In this document: one piece after another, positions 1 to 8,814 of the stretch
How positions within the stretch are numbered: the first letter of the stretch is position 1
Layout: each line of letters opens with the position of its first letter
Origin: Xylophilus ampelinus
GTDB taxonomy: Bacteria > Pseudomonadota > Gammaproteobacteria > Burkholderiales > Burkholderiaceae_C
Reading direction: 5' to 3'
Length of the DNA stretch: 64,000 nt
Assembly (NCBI RefSeq): GCF_901875635.1
Contig: NZ_CABFMN010000085.1
Span: forward strand, 1-64,000
The notes under the pieces: model-generated
What the model saw: the letters and a program-made list of their open reading frames with translations, nothing else
Told to the model about the DNA's origin: nothing
Database searches by the model: none
Program-made: the position numbers and the translations under genes

Positions 1-1811
1 TGCTGCGCCACAGGGTCTTCAGGCGATTCGGCCAGCCATTCGCGCAGCAGGCCGGCCGCGCGTTCGCGCTCGCCGCCGAAGAAGCTCTTGAGCCAGGCGA
101 AAAAGCCGCGTTCGGCCGGCGCACGCGGTGCCGCCGGGGCCGGTGCGGCCACGGGGACCTGTGCGGGCGCAGGCGCTGTCACTTCCTTGGGCGCCACCAC
201 GGGCGCCGGCGCATCGGGCAGCACGCCCTTGATCACCGGGGTCTGCTTGTTGGTCGGTTCCTGCGAGCGTCGCGTGACGTGGGTCGGGTCCTCGACTTCC
301 TCGGCCATGGTGTAGCTGGCGCGCAGGTGGTCGAGGCGGGGGTCGTCGTGCTTGAGGCGCTCGAGCTTGTAGTTCGGCGTCTCCAGCGTCTTGTTGGGCA
401 CCATCAGCACGTTCACGCGCTGCTTCAACTCGATCTTGGTGATCTCGGTGCGCTTCTCGTTCAGCAGGAAGGAGGCCACCTCGACCGGCACCTGCACGTG
501 CACTGCGGCGGTGTTGTCCTTCATGGACTCTTCCTGAATGATCCGCAGGATCTGCAGGGCGCTCGATTCGGTGTCGCGGATGTGGCCCGAGCCGCCGCAG
601 CGGGGGCAGGGGATGGAGGAGCCCTCGCTGAGCGCTGGCTTCAGGCGCTGGCGGCTCATCTCCATCAGGCCGAACTTGCTGATCGAGCCGAACTGCACGC
701 GCGCGCGATCCTGGCGCAGCGCATCGCGCAGGCGGCTTTCGACCTCGCGGCGGTTCTTCGACTCGTCCATGTCGATGAAGTCGATGACGATCAGGCCGCC
801 CAGGTCGCGCAGGCGCATCTGCCGCGCCACCTCGTCGGCGGCTTCGAGGTTGGTGCGGGTGGCGGTCTCTTCGATGTCGCCGCCCTTGATGGCGCGGGCC
901 GAGTTCACGTCGACCGAGACCAGCGCCTCGGTGTGGTCGATCACGATGGCGCCGCCCGAGGGCAACTGCACGGTGCGTGCGTAGGCCGACTCGATCTGGT
1001 GCTCGATCTGGAAGCGGCTGAAGAGGGCCGCATCGTCGCGGTAGCGCTTCACGCGGGCAGCATGCTCGGGCATGACGTGCGCCATGAACTGCTGCGCCTG
1101 TTCGTAGATGTCGTCGGTGTCGATGAGGATGTCGCCGATGTCGTGATTGAAGTAATCACGGATGGCGCGGATGACCAGCGACGACTCCTGGTAGATCAGG
1201 AAGGCACCCTTGCCGCCCTTGGCTGCGCCGTCGATGGCGGTCCACAGCTTGAGCAGGTAGTTCAGGTCCCACTGCAGCTCGGGCGCCGAGCGGCCGATGC
1301 CGGCCGTGCGCGCGATGATGCTCATGCCCTTCGGGTACTCGAGCTGGTCCATCGCCTCCTTGAGCTCGGCGCGGTCCTCGCCCTCGATGCGGCGGCTCAC
1401 ACCACCGCCGCGCGGGTTGTTGGGCATCAGCACGACGTAGCGGCCGGCCAGGCTGATGAAGGTGGTGAGGGCGGCGCCCTTGTTGCCGCGCTCTTCCTTC
1501 TCGACCTGAACGACGATCTCCTGGCCTTCCTTGATCGCGTCCTGGATGCGTGCCGAGCTGGCCGACACGCCGTCGACGAAGTACTGCTTGGAGATTTCCT
1601 TGAACGGCAGGAAGCCGTGACGGTCTTCGCCGTAGTCGACGAAGCAGGCCTCGAGCGAGGGCTCGACGCGCGTCACGACGGCCTTGTAGATGTTGCCCTT
1701 GCGCTGTTCGCGCCCTTCGATCTCGATTTCGTAGTCGAGGAGCTTCTGCCCGTCGACGATGGCCAGGCGGCGCTCTTCGGCCTGCGTGGCGTTGATCAGC
1801 ATCCGTTTCAT
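1..1811 (-). CDS. rne: Ribonuclease E, C-terminus cut by window edge
   Basis: Endoribonuclease E, the central mRNA-decay and rRNA/tRNA-processing enzyme and degradosome scaffold. The frame is open from ATG at 1811 to the window edge, giving 603 visible residues. The N-terminus begins [10 protein letters not shown], as in RNase E. It is followed by an S1 domain (about residues 35-120) and the RNase E/G catalytic domain with the IDFIDM acidic motif. The zinc-link CPRCGG sits at residues 402-407, where the family has it. After about residue 500 the sequence becomes Ala/Pro-rich, as expected for the degradosome scaffold. An AAAGGA ribosome site lies about 12 bases upstream. It is divergent from rluC across a 574 bp gap, consistent with the long autoregulatory leader known for rne. 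RNase G is excluded by the length and the tail. Confidence 0.96.
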   Translation of the reverse strand, partial: MKRMLINATQAEERRLAIVDGQKLLDYEIEIEGREQRKGNIYKAVVTRVEPSLEACFVDYGEDRHGFLPFKEISKQYFVDGVSASSARIQDAIKEGQEIVVQVEKEERGNKGAALTTFISLAGRYVVLMPNNPRGGGVSRRIEGEDRAELKEAMDQLEYPKGMSIIARTAGIGRSAPELQWDLNYLLKLWTAIDGAAKGGKGAFLIYQESSLVIRAIRDYFNHDIGDILIDTDDIYEQAQQFMAHVMPEHAARVKRYRDDAALFSRFQIEHQIESAYARTVQLPSGGAIVIDHTEALVSVDVNSARAIKGGDIEETATRTNLEAADEVARQMRLRDLGGLIVIDFIDMDESKNRREVESRLRDALRQDRARVQFGSISKFGLMEMSRQRLKPALSEGSSIPCPRCGGSGHIRDTESSALQILRIIQEESMKDNTAAVHVQVPVEVASFLLNEKRTEITKIELKQRVNVLMVPNKTLETPNYKLERLKHDDPRLDHLRASYTMAEEVEDPTHVTRRSQEPTNKQTPVIKGVLPDAPAPVVAPKEVTAPAPAQVPVAAPAPAAPRAPAERGFFAWLKSFFGGERERAAGLLREWLAESPEDPVAQ

Positions 1812-2385
1812 GGGAGTGCGTGTCCTTTTGTTGTGTCTCGTCACTGGCCCGCAAAGGGCCCACGATGCACGGACGACGCAGCGAAACGACGGGAATTGCC
1901 GTTGCACTCCGGAGGCTGGGACTGGCGAGGGGCGCGAGCGCCGCCACCGGTCCGGGGCGGTCAGCCCTGCAGCCGCGGTGGTGGTGGCGCGAGGATGGGC
2001 GCGAGGCCGATAAGCTGCTGCGCCACTATCTTTTTGATAGCTGGTTGCGCAACAACGACGGGCGTTGCGGGCGATTCAATGCCTGTATTCGCTGGGGTCA
2101 GCCAGCGCAGGCACATTTGAATCAGCCACATCAACACAAGGGCACTCGCTTCGATCCGCCGGCCAGCGCCTCGCGAAGAAGCGGGTGCGCTGGCTGGCTT
2201 GGGTATTCCGTGGTCCCAATGACTTGGGGTTTCGTTTGCGTCGGCTTGACTGCCTTGCCTGGCTTGCCACTTTGCGCTGGAGCGCGGGGTCTGCAAGCCG
2301 TGCAACGAAGTGGCATCGACCTCGCAGCGCCTTCGTGGGGTGCTCTAAACTTCTCGCTTAATCAAGCACTTACACGACCGCGCTG
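1812..2385. other. Divergent rne/rluC intergenic region
   Basis: A 574 bp non-coding stretch between rne (minus) and rluC (plus). I see one copy of the GCTAT/ATAGC repeat (2025-2079) and, just after it, a GC-rich stem built from CGCTGG and CCAGCG near 2090-2107. Short AT-richer runs near 2345-2400 could hold the rluC promoter. No convincing small gene is present. A long structured 5' leader on the rne side would match the autoregulation known for this gene, but the sequence alone does not prove it. Confidence 0.6.
2025..2079 (+). repeat. GCTAT/ATAGC dispersed repeat, copy 1
   Basis: Member of the ~60 bp family found throughout the window: an ACTATC / GATAGC small stem, then TTGCGC and GGGCGTTG arms around a short loop, then the GGCGATT tail. 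It lies in the rne leader region and is fully intergenic. Confidence 0.75.
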
Positions 2386-3462
2386 GTGAAAAACATTATA
2401 GGTGCGAAGCCGCGGGCCGCGACGGGGAAAGTCCTTCCCGCCCCGTCGGCCCCTTCCGCCGAGGCGCGCATGCTCACCGTGGATGAGGAGTCCGCCGGCC
2501 AGCGGCTCGACAACTTCCTCTTCCGCCACTTGAAGGGCGTGCCCAAGACGCACGTCTACCGCATCATCCGCTCGGGCGAAGTGCGCATCAACAAAGGCCG
2601 GGTGCAGGCCGATTCGCGGGTCGAGGCGGGCGACACCGTGCGCCTGCCGCCGGTTCGCGTCAGCGCTGCGCCCGCGGCCGCAGTGCCGGCACCGGCACGC
2701 AGCTTCGACCTGCTGCTGGAAGACGACGCGCTCATTGCGATCGACAAACCTGCCGGCACCGCGGTCCATGGCGGCAGCGGCGTGAGCTTCGGCGTCATCG
2801 AGCAGCTGCGCGCCGCACGGCCTGCCGCGCGCTTCCTCGAGCTGGTGCACCGGCTCGACCGTGAAACCTCGGGCGTGCTGCTGGTCGCCAAGAAGCGCAG
2901 CGCCCTCACGGCGCTGCAAGCCCAGTTCAAGAGCCGCGAGACCGGCAAGACCTACCTGGCGCTGGTCGAAGGCGACTGGCCCGCCCGCCTGAAGGTGCTC
3001 GATGCGCCCTTGGCGCGCTACCTGCTGCCGGGCAAGGACGGCCAGGCGGGCGAGGGCGAGCGGCGGGTGAAGGTGGTCGACAAGGACCACCCCGACGCGA
3101 TGCGTGCCGTCACGCTGGTGCGCGTGCTGGCACGCCTCGCGCTTGCCGGCGACGCCTCGCCGATGTCGCTGCTGGCCGTCACCATCAAGACCGGCCGCAC
3201 CCACCAGATCCGCGTCCACCTCGCCTCGGCCGGACACCCGATCGCGGGCGACGACAAGTACGGCGACTTCGAACGCCGCCGTGCGCTGGCCCGCCTGGGC
3301 CTCAGGCGAATGTTCCTGCATGCCTGGCGGCTGCGTTTCACTCATCCGGCCACCGGCGAAGCCATCGCGCTGCAGGCGCCGCTGCCGCCCGAACTGGCCG
3401 ACCTGCTGCCCGCGGCCGCGCGCGCTACCCTCGACACCCATGACAACGACGACAAGCCCTGA
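2386..3462 (+). CDS. rluC: 23S rRNA pseudouridine synthase RluC family
   Basis: Makes pseudouridines in 23S rRNA (positions 955/2504/2580 in E. coli RluC). An S4 RNA-binding domain (AGQRLDNFLF onward) precedes the RluA-type catalytic domain. The signature HRLDRETSG has its catalytic Asp at residue 158, and TGRTHQIRVH is also present. At 358 residues it is slightly longer than E. coli RluC because of an N-terminal extension. The start used is GTG at 2386. An ATG at 2470 (MLTVDEE...) is a real alternative because it lies just before the S4 domain. The 3' end overlaps the next gene by 23 bases, suggesting co-transcription with the HAD phosphatase. Confidence 0.93.
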   Translation: MKNIIGAKPRAATGKVLPAPSAPSAEARMLTVDEESAGQRLDNFLFRHLKGVPKTHVYRIIRSGEVRINKGRVQADSRVEAGDTVRLPPVRVSAAPAAAVPAPARSFDLLLEDDALIAIDKPAGTAVHGGSGVSFGVIEQLRAARPAARFLELVHRLDRETSGVLLVAKKRSALTALQAQFKSRETGKTYLALVEGDWPARLKVLDAPLARYLLPGKDGQAGEGERRVKVVDKDHPDAMRAVTLVRVLARLALAGDASPMSLLAVTIKTGRTHQIRVHLASAGHPIAGDDKYGDFERRRALARLGLRRMFLHAWRLRFTHPATGEAIALQAPLPPELADLLPAAARATLDTHDNDDKP

Positions 3463-4123
3463 CGGCGCCGCGCGCCGCTTCGACCTCATCGCCTTCGACT
3501 GGGACGGCACCCTGTACGACTCCACCGCCGTCATCGTCCGGTGCATCCAGGCCGCGGTGCTCGACGTCGGCGGGCGCCTGCCCAGCGAGCGCGACGCGGC
3601 CTGGGTGATCGGCCTGGGCCTGGCCGAGGCGCTGGCCAAGGCCGCGCCCGACGTGCCGCCCGAGAAGTACCCGGAACTCGGCGCCCGCTACCGTCACCAC
3701 TACCTGCGCCACCAGGACGACCTGGTGCTCTTCGACGGCGTGCTGCCGATGATCGATGCGCTGCGCGCCCGTGGCCACAAGCTGGCGGTCGCGACCGGCA
3801 AGTCGCGCCGCGGCCTCGACCTGGCGCTGGACACCGTGGCCCTGCGCGAGCGCTTCGACAGCTCGCGCACCGCCGACGAGACCTTCGGCAAGCCGCACCC
3901 GCGCATGCTGCTCGAACTGATGGAGGAGCTCGAGGTGCCGCCCGAGCGCACCCTGATGATCGGCGACACCATCCACGACCTGCAGCTGGCCACCAACGCC
4001 GGCTGCGCCAGCGTCGGCGTGAGCTATGGTGCGCACGAGCCCGCCAGCTTCGCCGACCACGGGCCGCTGCATGTGGCCCATTCCGTGCAAGAGCTGCACG
4101 ACTGGCTGATCCGGAACGCCTGA
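3440..4123 (+). CDS. HAD-family hydrolase, phosphoglycolate-phosphatase-like
   Basis: A soluble haloacid-dehalogenase hydrolase of 227 residues. The four motifs are clear: DWDGT (nucleophile D20, acid D22), the ATGKS Thr/Ser motif, the Lys in FGKPHP, and GDTIHD for the Mg-binding acids. The cap is the small alpha-helical type, as in Gph/YjjG-like enzymes. It follows rluC with a 23 bp overlap, and a Rieske protein and an S49 peptidase follow it, an arrangement I expect to be conserved in related bacteria. Phosphoglycolate phosphatase is the nearest named function, but the substrate cannot be read from the sequence. Confidence 0.9.
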   Translation: MTTTTSPDGAARRFDLIAFDWDGTLYDSTAVIVRCIQAAVLDVGGRLPSERDAAWVIGLGLAEALAKAAPDVPPEKYPELGARYRHHYLRHQDDLVLFDGVLPMIDALRARGHKLAVATGKSRRGLDLALDTVALRERFDSSRTADETFGKPHPRMLLELMEELEVPPERTLMIGDTIHDLQLATNAGCASVGVSYGAHEPASFADHGPLHVAHSVQELHDWLIRNA

Positions 4124-4136
4124 CCTTCCCTGCGCC

Positions 4137-4505
4137 ATGACGACCGAAGCGGTTCCCCTGTGCAATTCCCGTGATCTCGTCGAAGGCGGCGAGGCGGTGT
4201 CCTTCGACGTCACCTACGGCGGCGAGAGCTGCCGTGCCTTCGCCATCCGTTTCGAAGGGCAGCCGCATGCCTACCTCAACCGCTGCACCCACGTGGCGAT
4301 GGAGATGGACTACCAGCCCGATCGCTTCTTCGACGACACCGGCCAGTGGCTGCTGTGCGCCACCCACGGCGCGTCGTACCGGCCCGACACCGGCGAATGC
4401 GGCGGCGGTCCGTGCCGCGGTGGCCTCGTCAAGATCGACCTCAGCGAGCGCGACGGTGTGGTGCACTGGCATACTGCCTGGAACCTGCAGCCCCTGCAGT
4501 TCTGA
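4137..4505 (+). CDS. Rieske [2Fe-2S] domain protein
   Basis: A 122-residue stand-alone Rieske ferredoxin-like protein. The two cluster-binding motifs are C50-T-H52 and C74-A-T-H77 (in LLCATHGASY), the usual CxH...CxxH set. No membrane segment or signal peptide is seen, so it is a soluble electron carrier or small-oxygenase ferredoxin component rather than a cytochrome bc1 subunit. It starts 13 bases after the HAD gene and ends 35 bases before the S49 peptidase, so it probably belongs to one operon with them. Its redox partner is not in the window. Confidence 0.92.
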   Translation: MTTEAVPLCNSRDLVEGGEAVSFDVTYGGESCRAFAIRFEGQPHAYLNRCTHVAMEMDYQPDRFFDDTGQWLLCATHGASYRPDTGECGGGPCRGGLVKIDLSERDGVVHWHTAWNLQPLQF

Positions 4506-4540
4506 CCCGGGCCAGCCCCGTTGCCGCGCCCCTTTTCCCC

Positions 4541-5569
4541 ATGAGCACCTCCGACCGGAAGGAACCTTCGGGTTTCGAACCCTTTGAGCCGCAAGCGCCG
4601 AACCTGGCGAGCCCCCCCGTGAACAAAGACCCCACCTCCTCGCCCGGCTGGGAGCGCGCGACGCTCGAGAAGCTGGCCTTCGCCTCCCTCAAGGAACAAC
4701 GCGCCACGCGCCGCTGGAAGACCTTCGTGCGCCTGGCCTGGCTGGCCTTCTTCGTCGTGCTGGCCTGGCTGGCCTTCATGCGCGCCCAGCCGTCCACCGC
4801 CAAGACCACGGCCCACACGGCGGTGGTCGAGATCAAGGGCGAGATCGCCAGCGGCGCCGACGCCAGCGCCGAATTCGTCGTAGCCGCCATGAAGAGCGCC
4901 TTCGAGGACGAGGGCGCCAAGGGCGTGGTGCTGCTGATCAACTCGCCCGGCGGCAGCCCGGTGCAGGCCGGCATCATCAACGACGAGATCAAGCGGATGA
5001 AGGCCAAGTACAAGAAGCCGATCTATGCCGTGGTCGAGGAAAGTTGCGCCTCGGCGGCGTACTACATCGCCGCCGCCACCGACAAGATCTACGTCGACAA
5101 GGCCAGCCTCGTGGGCAGCATCGGTGTGCTGATGGACGGCTTCGGCTTCACCGGCACGATGGAAAAGCTGGGCGTCGAGCGGCGCCTGCTCACCTCGGGC
5201 GAGAACAAGGGCTTTCTCGACCCCTTCAGCCCGATGAGCGAGCCTCAGAAGCAGCACGCGCAGCAGATGCTCGACCAGATCCACGCCCAGTTCATCGACG
5301 TGGTGAAGAAGGGCCGTGGCGATCGCCTGAAGGCCGACACGCCGGGCCTGTTCAGCGGCCTGTTCTGGACCGGCCAGCAAGCCGTCGACCTGGGCCTGGC
5401 CGACCAGGTGGGCAATGTCGACTACGTGGCGCGCGAGGTCATCAAGGCCGAGGACACCATCGACTACACCCGCCGCGACAACGTGGCCGAGCGCCTGGCC
5501 AAGAAGTTCGGTGCCGCCTTCGCCGACACCACGGTGCGCAGCATGCGCAGCACGCCGACGGTGCGCTGA
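4541..5569 (+). CDS. S49 family serine peptidase, SppA/SohB-like
   Basis: A membrane-anchored signal-peptide-peptidase-like protease of 342 residues, the short single-domain form. A cytoplasmic N-terminal stretch of about 60 residues precedes one membrane segment (about 62-80, rich in Leu/Ala/Trp/Phe). The S49 domain contains LLINSPGGSP, the ESCASAAYYIA block with the catalytic Ser, and the KASLVGSIGV motif. The general-base Lys is probably in SGENKGF. It is likely involved in clearing signal peptides or in membrane-protein quality control. The start is ATG 4541, because upstream in-frame sequence reads through the Rieske gene in another frame. A strong hairpin-plus-T terminator follows at 5593. 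Confidence 0.93.
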   Translation: MSTSDRKEPSGFEPFEPQAPNLASPPVNKDPTSSPGWERATLEKLAFASLKEQRATRRWKTFVRLAWLAFFVVLAWLAFMRAQPSTAKTTAHTAVVEIKGEIASGADASAEFVVAAMKSAFEDEGAKGVVLLINSPGGSPVQAGIINDEIKRMKAKYKKPIYAVVEESCASAAYYIAAATDKIYVDKASLVGSIGVLMDGFGFTGTMEKLGVERRLLTSGENKGFLDPFSPMSEPQKQHAQQMLDQIHAQFIDVVKKGRGDRLKADTPGLFSGLFWTGQQAVDLGLADQVGNVDYVAREVIKAEDTIDYTRRDNVAERLAKKFGAAFADTTVRSMRSTPTVR

Positions 5570-5592
5570 GCGCGCCGCGCGATCTTCACGAC

Positions 5593-5616
5593 AACGGCGC
5601 CTCGGCGCCGTTTTTC
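5593..5616 (+). terminator. Rho-independent terminator of the rluC-to-S49 operon
   Basis: Perfect 9 bp stem AACGGCGCC / GGCGCCGTT with a two-base loop, followed by TTTTT. It lies 24 bases after the S49 peptidase stop codon. Confidence 0.85.
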
Positions 5617-5639
5617 ATGCGCGGCCCTTGGGGGCGATT

Positions 5640-5705
5640 TGCTCTCATTTCGATAGCTGCTTGCGCCCGATCCACGGGCGTTGGAGGCCGATTTTGGCTT
5701 GAAAG
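5640..5705 (+). repeat. GCTAT/ATAGC dispersed repeat, copy 2
   Basis: A near full-length copy. It runs TGCTCTCATTTCGATAGC, then CTGCTTGCGCCCG, a short loop, CGGGCGTTGGAGGCC, then GATTTTGGCTTGAAAG. It is intergenic, downstream of the S49 peptidase terminator, in plus orientation. Confidence 0.88.
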
Positions 5706-5740
5706 ATCGGCGCACATTGAATTGCATTCGACCGACAAGA

Positions 5741-5802
5741 ACCGTTCGGGCTGAGCCTGTCGAAGCCTCACGCGGCACTTTGACGAGCTCAGCGTGACCG
5801 GT
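5741..5802. repeat. GGCTGAGCCTGTCGAAG-type inverted repeat
   Basis: Two 25 bp arms (5741-5765 and 5778-5802) are inverted copies matching at 19 of 25 positions, separated by a 12 bp spacer. The core CTGAGCCTGTCGAAG is a palindromic repeat type I recognise from many proteobacterial genomes. It lies at the 3' end of the MFS gene and has no coding content. Confidence 0.75.
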
Positions 5803-5828
5803 TGATATTGTTTGAAGGCGATCCGGCA

Positions 5829-7040
5829 TCAGTCGACACCCGGCGATGCCGGAGCGCCCGCACTGGCGGCCGCCCGCGGCGCGGCCACCGCCAGCGCCAC
5901 GGCGAACACCACCACCACCGACAGCGCCGCCGTGAGCGAACTCACCCGCGCCAGGAAGCCGATCATCGGCGGCCCCGCCATGAAGCCCAGGTAGGCCGCG
6001 GCCGAGACGGCCGCGATGCCGCGCGCCGCATCCACGCCCGGCACCCGCGCCGCCGCGGCGAACAGGATCGGCACCACGTTCGCGAAGCCGATGCCCACGC
6101 CCGCGAAGCCCGCCAGCGCGAGCCAGGGCGAATCGGTCAGCAGCACGCCCGCCATCGACAGCGCCGCCAGTGAGGCGCTGGCGCGCAGCAGCGTGGCCGA
6201 GGCGAAGCGGGCCCGCAAGGCATCGCCGCCGAAGCGCGCCGCCGCCATCGCGGCCGAGAAGCTCGCGTAGGCGAGGGCGGCCTGCTGCTGCGGGCTGCCC
6301 AGCTCCTGCTGCAGGTAGAGCACGCTCCAGTCGTACATCGCACCCTCGGCCACCAGGCCCAGCGCGGCCAGGATGCCCAGCACCACCAGCGATCCGCGTG
6401 GGAGCCGGAAGCCGCCCTCCGCCGGCGCCGTGCTGGCCGTGAAGCGGCGCGGCAGCATCCAGCGGGTGCCGCCGGCGACCGCCACCGCCATGACGCCCGC
6501 GACCAGCGCCAGGTGCCAGTTCGGCGGCAAGCCGGCCGCGAGCGCCGCACTGCCGCTCACCGCGCCGGCCATGCCGCCCAGGCTGAACATGCCGTGCATG
6601 CCGCTCATCAGCGGCCGGCCGCCGTGCAGCTCGAGTTGCGAGGCCTCGGTGTTGATGGCGACGTCGAACACGCTGGTCACCAGGCCGAAGCCGGCCAGCA
6701 GCACCAGCAAAAAGGCGTACGAGGGCATATGGATCAGCAACGCCACCAGCAGCGCGTAGACCGTGCCGGTGATGAGCGCCATGCGCGCCGCGCCGTGGCG
6801 GCCGATCCAGCTGCCCGCGCGGCTGATGCCGAAGAGCGCCCCGAAGCCCGCGGCCAGCAGGGCCAGCCCCAGTCCGGCCTCGTCGACGCCGTAATGCGCC
6901 TTCACGGTGGGGATGTGCACGCCCCACGTGGCGAAGATGAAGCCTGAACAGAAGAACTGGGTGCGGGTGGCCCAGCGGGTGGGGGCGCTGCGGGCGAGGG
7001 TGGTGTCGGCGTCGGTCAAGGCGGATGTACGGAGAAGCAC
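5829..7040 (-). CDS. MFS transporter, YbjJ-like
   Basis: A major facilitator protein of 403 residues with about 12 hydrophobic segments. The RTQFFCSGFIFATWGVHIPT opening is typical of the YbjJ-like group of putative exporters. RAGSWIGRHG, in the loop after segment 2, resembles the MFS loop 2-3 motif. The substrate is unknown. No ATG precedes the first membrane segment, so GTG 7040 is used; a TTG nearby (LTDADTT) is possible. It is monocistronic: both flanks carry repeats (copies 2 and 3 and other palindromes). Confidence 0.88.
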   Translation of the reverse strand: MLLRTSALTDADTTLARSAPTRWATRTQFFCSGFIFATWGVHIPTVKAHYGVDEAGLGLALLAAGFGALFGISRAGSWIGRHGAARMALITGTVYALLVALLIHMPSYAFLLVLLAGFGLVTSVFDVAINTEASQLELHGGRPLMSGMHGMFSLGGMAGAVSGSAALAAGLPPNWHLALVAGVMAVAVAGGTRWMLPRRFTASTAPAEGGFRLPRGSLVVLGILAALGLVAEGAMYDWSVLYLQQELGSPQQQAALAYASFSAAMAAARFGGDALRARFASATLLRASASLAALSMAGVLLTDSPWLALAGFAGVGIGFANVVPILFAAAARVPGVDAARGIAAVSAAAYLGFMAGPPMIGFLARVSSLTAALSVVVVFAVALAVAAPRAAASAGAPASPGVD

Positions 7041-7067
7041 GGCCGCGGGTCTGCCCGGCGAGCCAGA

Positions 7068-7133
7068 TTGCTATGAAACTAGTAGCTGCTCGCGCAGGCG
7101 GGACGGGCGCTGAAGGCCGATTTGACCTGAAAG
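7068..7133 (+). repeat. GCTAT/ATAGC dispersed repeat, copy 3
   Basis: A full-length copy: TTGCTATGAAACTAGTAGC, CTGCTCGCGC, the GGGACGGGCGCTGAAGGCC arm, GATTTGACCTGAAAG. It lies 28 bp upstream of the MFS start, in the opposite orientation to that gene, and directly abuts the next palindrome. Confidence 0.88.
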
Positions 7134-7135
7134 TC

Positions 7136-7252
7136 GGACGGCTGGACGCAGCGGTCGCGCAACTCACGCAAAGAGCGGAAGGAGCGCATTGTCGATGTCC
7201 CCTTTTCTGTGCCTTTTGCGAAACCTTTGCGTCCTCTGCGTCCGGATGTCCG
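7136..7252. repeat. CGCGAAGG-type ~120 bp inverted repeat, copy 1
   Basis: A large imperfect palindrome. The left arm begins CGGACGGCTGGACGCAG; the right arm, read on the other strand, begins CGGACATCCGGACGCAG and continues with CGCAAAGGTTTCGCAAAAGG. It resembles the two elements in the leu operon (42372-42488 and 43166-43291). No coding capacity was found. It ends four bases from the stop codon of the RsmI-like gene. Confidence 0.75.
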
Positions 7253-7255
7253 AAT

Positions 7256-8017
7256 TCAACGCCCGATGGCGAACACGGCCGGCAGGCGTTCCTCGGCCAG
7301 CGTGGGCGCGGCGCGCCAGGCCTTCACGCTCTGGCTGCGCACCTGCATGGTCGGCAGCGTCAGGCCGCTGGCCACGGCCAGGCGTGTGTGGTGCTGCAGC
7401 GTCTGGACCAGCGCCTGCAGCAGCGTCGCGTTGCGGTAGGGCGTCTCGATGAAGAGCTGCGTCTGGCCCGTGCGCAGCGCCAGCGCTTCCAGCTCGCGGA
7501 TGCGCGTGCGGCGCGCCTCGGCCTCCTGCGGCAGGTAGCCGACGAAGGCGAAGTTCTGGCCATTGAGCCCGCTGGCCGCCAGCGTGAGCAGCAGCGACAC
7601 CGGCCCGACCAGCGGCACCACGGCGGCGCCGGCCTCGTGGGCGGCACGCACCACAGACGAACCCGGGTCGGCCACGGCCGGCATGCCCGCCTCGCTCAGC
7701 AGGCCCATGTCGTGGCCTTCGCGCAGCGGCGCGAGCAGGGCGGCGATGGCCGCGGGCGCAGGGGCGCCGTCGTGGTCGCCCTTCTTGTGCACCTCGCGCG
7801 GCAGCTCCTGAATTGACTGCGCCTGCAGCGGCGCGGCCAGCGGCACGACGGCGTCGATGCGCTTGAGGTATGCCCGGGCGGACTTGGCGTTCTCGCACAC
7901 CCAGTGCGTCAGCCGCGCGGCGGCCTGCAGCGTGCCCAAGGGCAGGGCGTCCTGCAGCGGTGCCTGCACCTCGCAGCCGAAGTCGAGCGGGGCAGGGACA
8001 AGGTAGAGCGTGGGCAT
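7256..8017 (-). CDS. Tetrapyrrole-methylase family SAM methyltransferase, RsmI-like
   Basis: A SAM-dependent methyltransferase of 253 residues with the tetrapyrrole-methylase fold. It begins MPTLYLVPAPLDFG and has LLSEAGMPAVADPGS and GPVSLLLTLAASGL, which align with the SDAGTP...DPG and GPSA blocks of RsmI. However, the N-terminal LVATPIGNL motif of true RsmI is replaced and the protein is shorter. It is therefore best called an RsmI paralogue, probably modifying rRNA; the target is not known. It is followed on the same strand by no close gene, and maf lies upstream on the same strand with a 75 bp gap filled by a repeat. Confidence 0.85.
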   Translation of the reverse strand: MPTLYLVPAPLDFGCEVQAPLQDALPLGTLQAAARLTHWVCENAKSARAYLKRIDAVVPLAAPLQAQSIQELPREVHKKGDHDGAPAPAAIAALLAPLREGHDMGLLSEAGMPAVADPGSSVVRAAHEAGAAVVPLVGPVSLLLTLAASGLNGQNFAFVGYLPQEAEARRTRIRELEALALRTGQTQLFIETPYRNATLLQALVQTLQHHTRLAVASGLTLPTMQVRSQSVKAWRAAPTLAEERLPAVFAIGR

Positions 8018-8025
8018 GGCGTCGG

Positions 8026-8075
8026 TTGCTATCCATTCAGGAACTGCCGGCGCCCGATGCAGGGGCGCCGGCGGG
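8026..8075 (+). repeat. GCTAT/ATAGC dispersed repeat, copy 4 (degenerate)
   Basis: The first half is TTGCTATCCATTCAG (small stem decayed). The second half has become a very strong hairpin, GCCGGCGCC / GGCGCCGGC, in the maf to RsmI-like spacer. It could reduce read-through from maf; there is no T-run. Confidence 0.6.
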
Positions 8076-8092
8076 CGTCTTCGTTCAGAAGG

Positions 8093-8674
8093 TCAGAGCA
8101 GGTCCACGCCCGCGGCGCGCAGCATCCGGCACGTGCGGATCAGCGGCAGGCCGACCAGCGCGGTGGGGTCGTCGCTGTCGATGGCCTCGAGCAGCGCGAT
8201 GCCCAAACCCTCGCTCTTGGCGCTGCCGGCGCAGTCGTAGGGCTGTTCGGCCTGCAAGTAGCGCTCGATGGCCGCGTCGCTGAGGTCGCGGAACACCACG
8301 CGCACCGGCGCGATGTCCTGCTGCGCGAAGCCCGTGGCCCGGCAGACCACGGCCACGGCGGTCTGGAAGATCAGCGTCTGGCCGCGCATGCGGCGCAGTT
8401 GTTCGGTGGCGCGGGCGTGGTCGCCGGGCTTGCCCAGCGGCTCGCCCTGCAGGTCGGCCACCTGATCGGAGCCGATCACCACGGCATCCGGAAAACGCGC
8501 CGCCACGGCCTGCGCCTTGGCCAGCGCCAGGCGCACGGCCAGATCGGCCGGCGCTTCGCCGGGCTGCGGGGTTTCGTCGACCTCGGGGGCCTGGACGTCG
8601 AAGGGCAGGTGCAGGCGCGACATCAGGTCGCGGCGGTAGCGGGAGGTCGAACCGAGGATGACGGGGCGTTGCAT
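8093..8674 (-). CDS. Maf-family nucleotide pyrophosphatase, YceF type
   Basis: A cytosolic house-cleaning pyrophosphatase of 193 residues, the usual Maf length. It shows the N-terminal ILGSTSRYRRDLM motif, VDETP, and the IGSDQVADLQG block with the catalytic Asp. The YceF group hydrolyses 7-methyl-GTP, and the position beside yceD and rpmF matches the E. coli yceF-yceD-rpmF neighbourhood, although here it is on the opposite strand. The ATG at 8674 lies 66 bases from the TGCCCCC repeat that precedes yceD. Confidence 0.93.
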   Translation of the reverse strand: MQRPVILGSTSRYRRDLMSRLHLPFDVQAPEVDETPQPGEAPADLAVRLALAKAQAVAARFPDAVVIGSDQVADLQGEPLGKPGDHARATEQLRRMRGQTLIFQTAVAVVCRATGFAQQDIAPVRVVFRDLSDAAIERYLQAEQPYDCAGSAKSEGLGIALLEAIDSDDPTALVGLPLIRTCRMLRAAGVDLL

Positions 8675-8740
8675 GCGGGCGATTGTCGGGGCGCACCGGT
8701 GTCCGTCGGTCCCCGCGTAGACTGCGGCCCGATGACATTC

Positions 8741-8813
8741 CTGCCCCCACGCTCCCCACTTCGTGTGGTCGCTGCCCCCCGAGGGCGCGCTCTTCCTCTT
8801 GGGGCGGCCCGGC
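8741..8813 (+). repeat. TGCCCCC...GGCGGCCCGGC dispersed element, copy 1
   Basis: Begins CTGCCCCCACGCTC, passes through TTCGTGTGGTCGCTGCCCCC, and ends CTTGGGGCGGCCCGGC. The same element occurs inverted at 50207-50281 between sdhD and sdhA. It ends one base before the yceD start codon, so it occupies the whole untranslated leader of that gene. Confidence 0.75.
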
Positions 8814-8814
8814 G

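Noticed and set aside
279..2120. Long open frame (613 codons) on the plus strand opposite rne
   Set aside because: It is a high-GC shadow frame: the minus strand encodes a clear RNase E with S1 domain and zinc-link, while the plus frame has no motif and no ribosome site.
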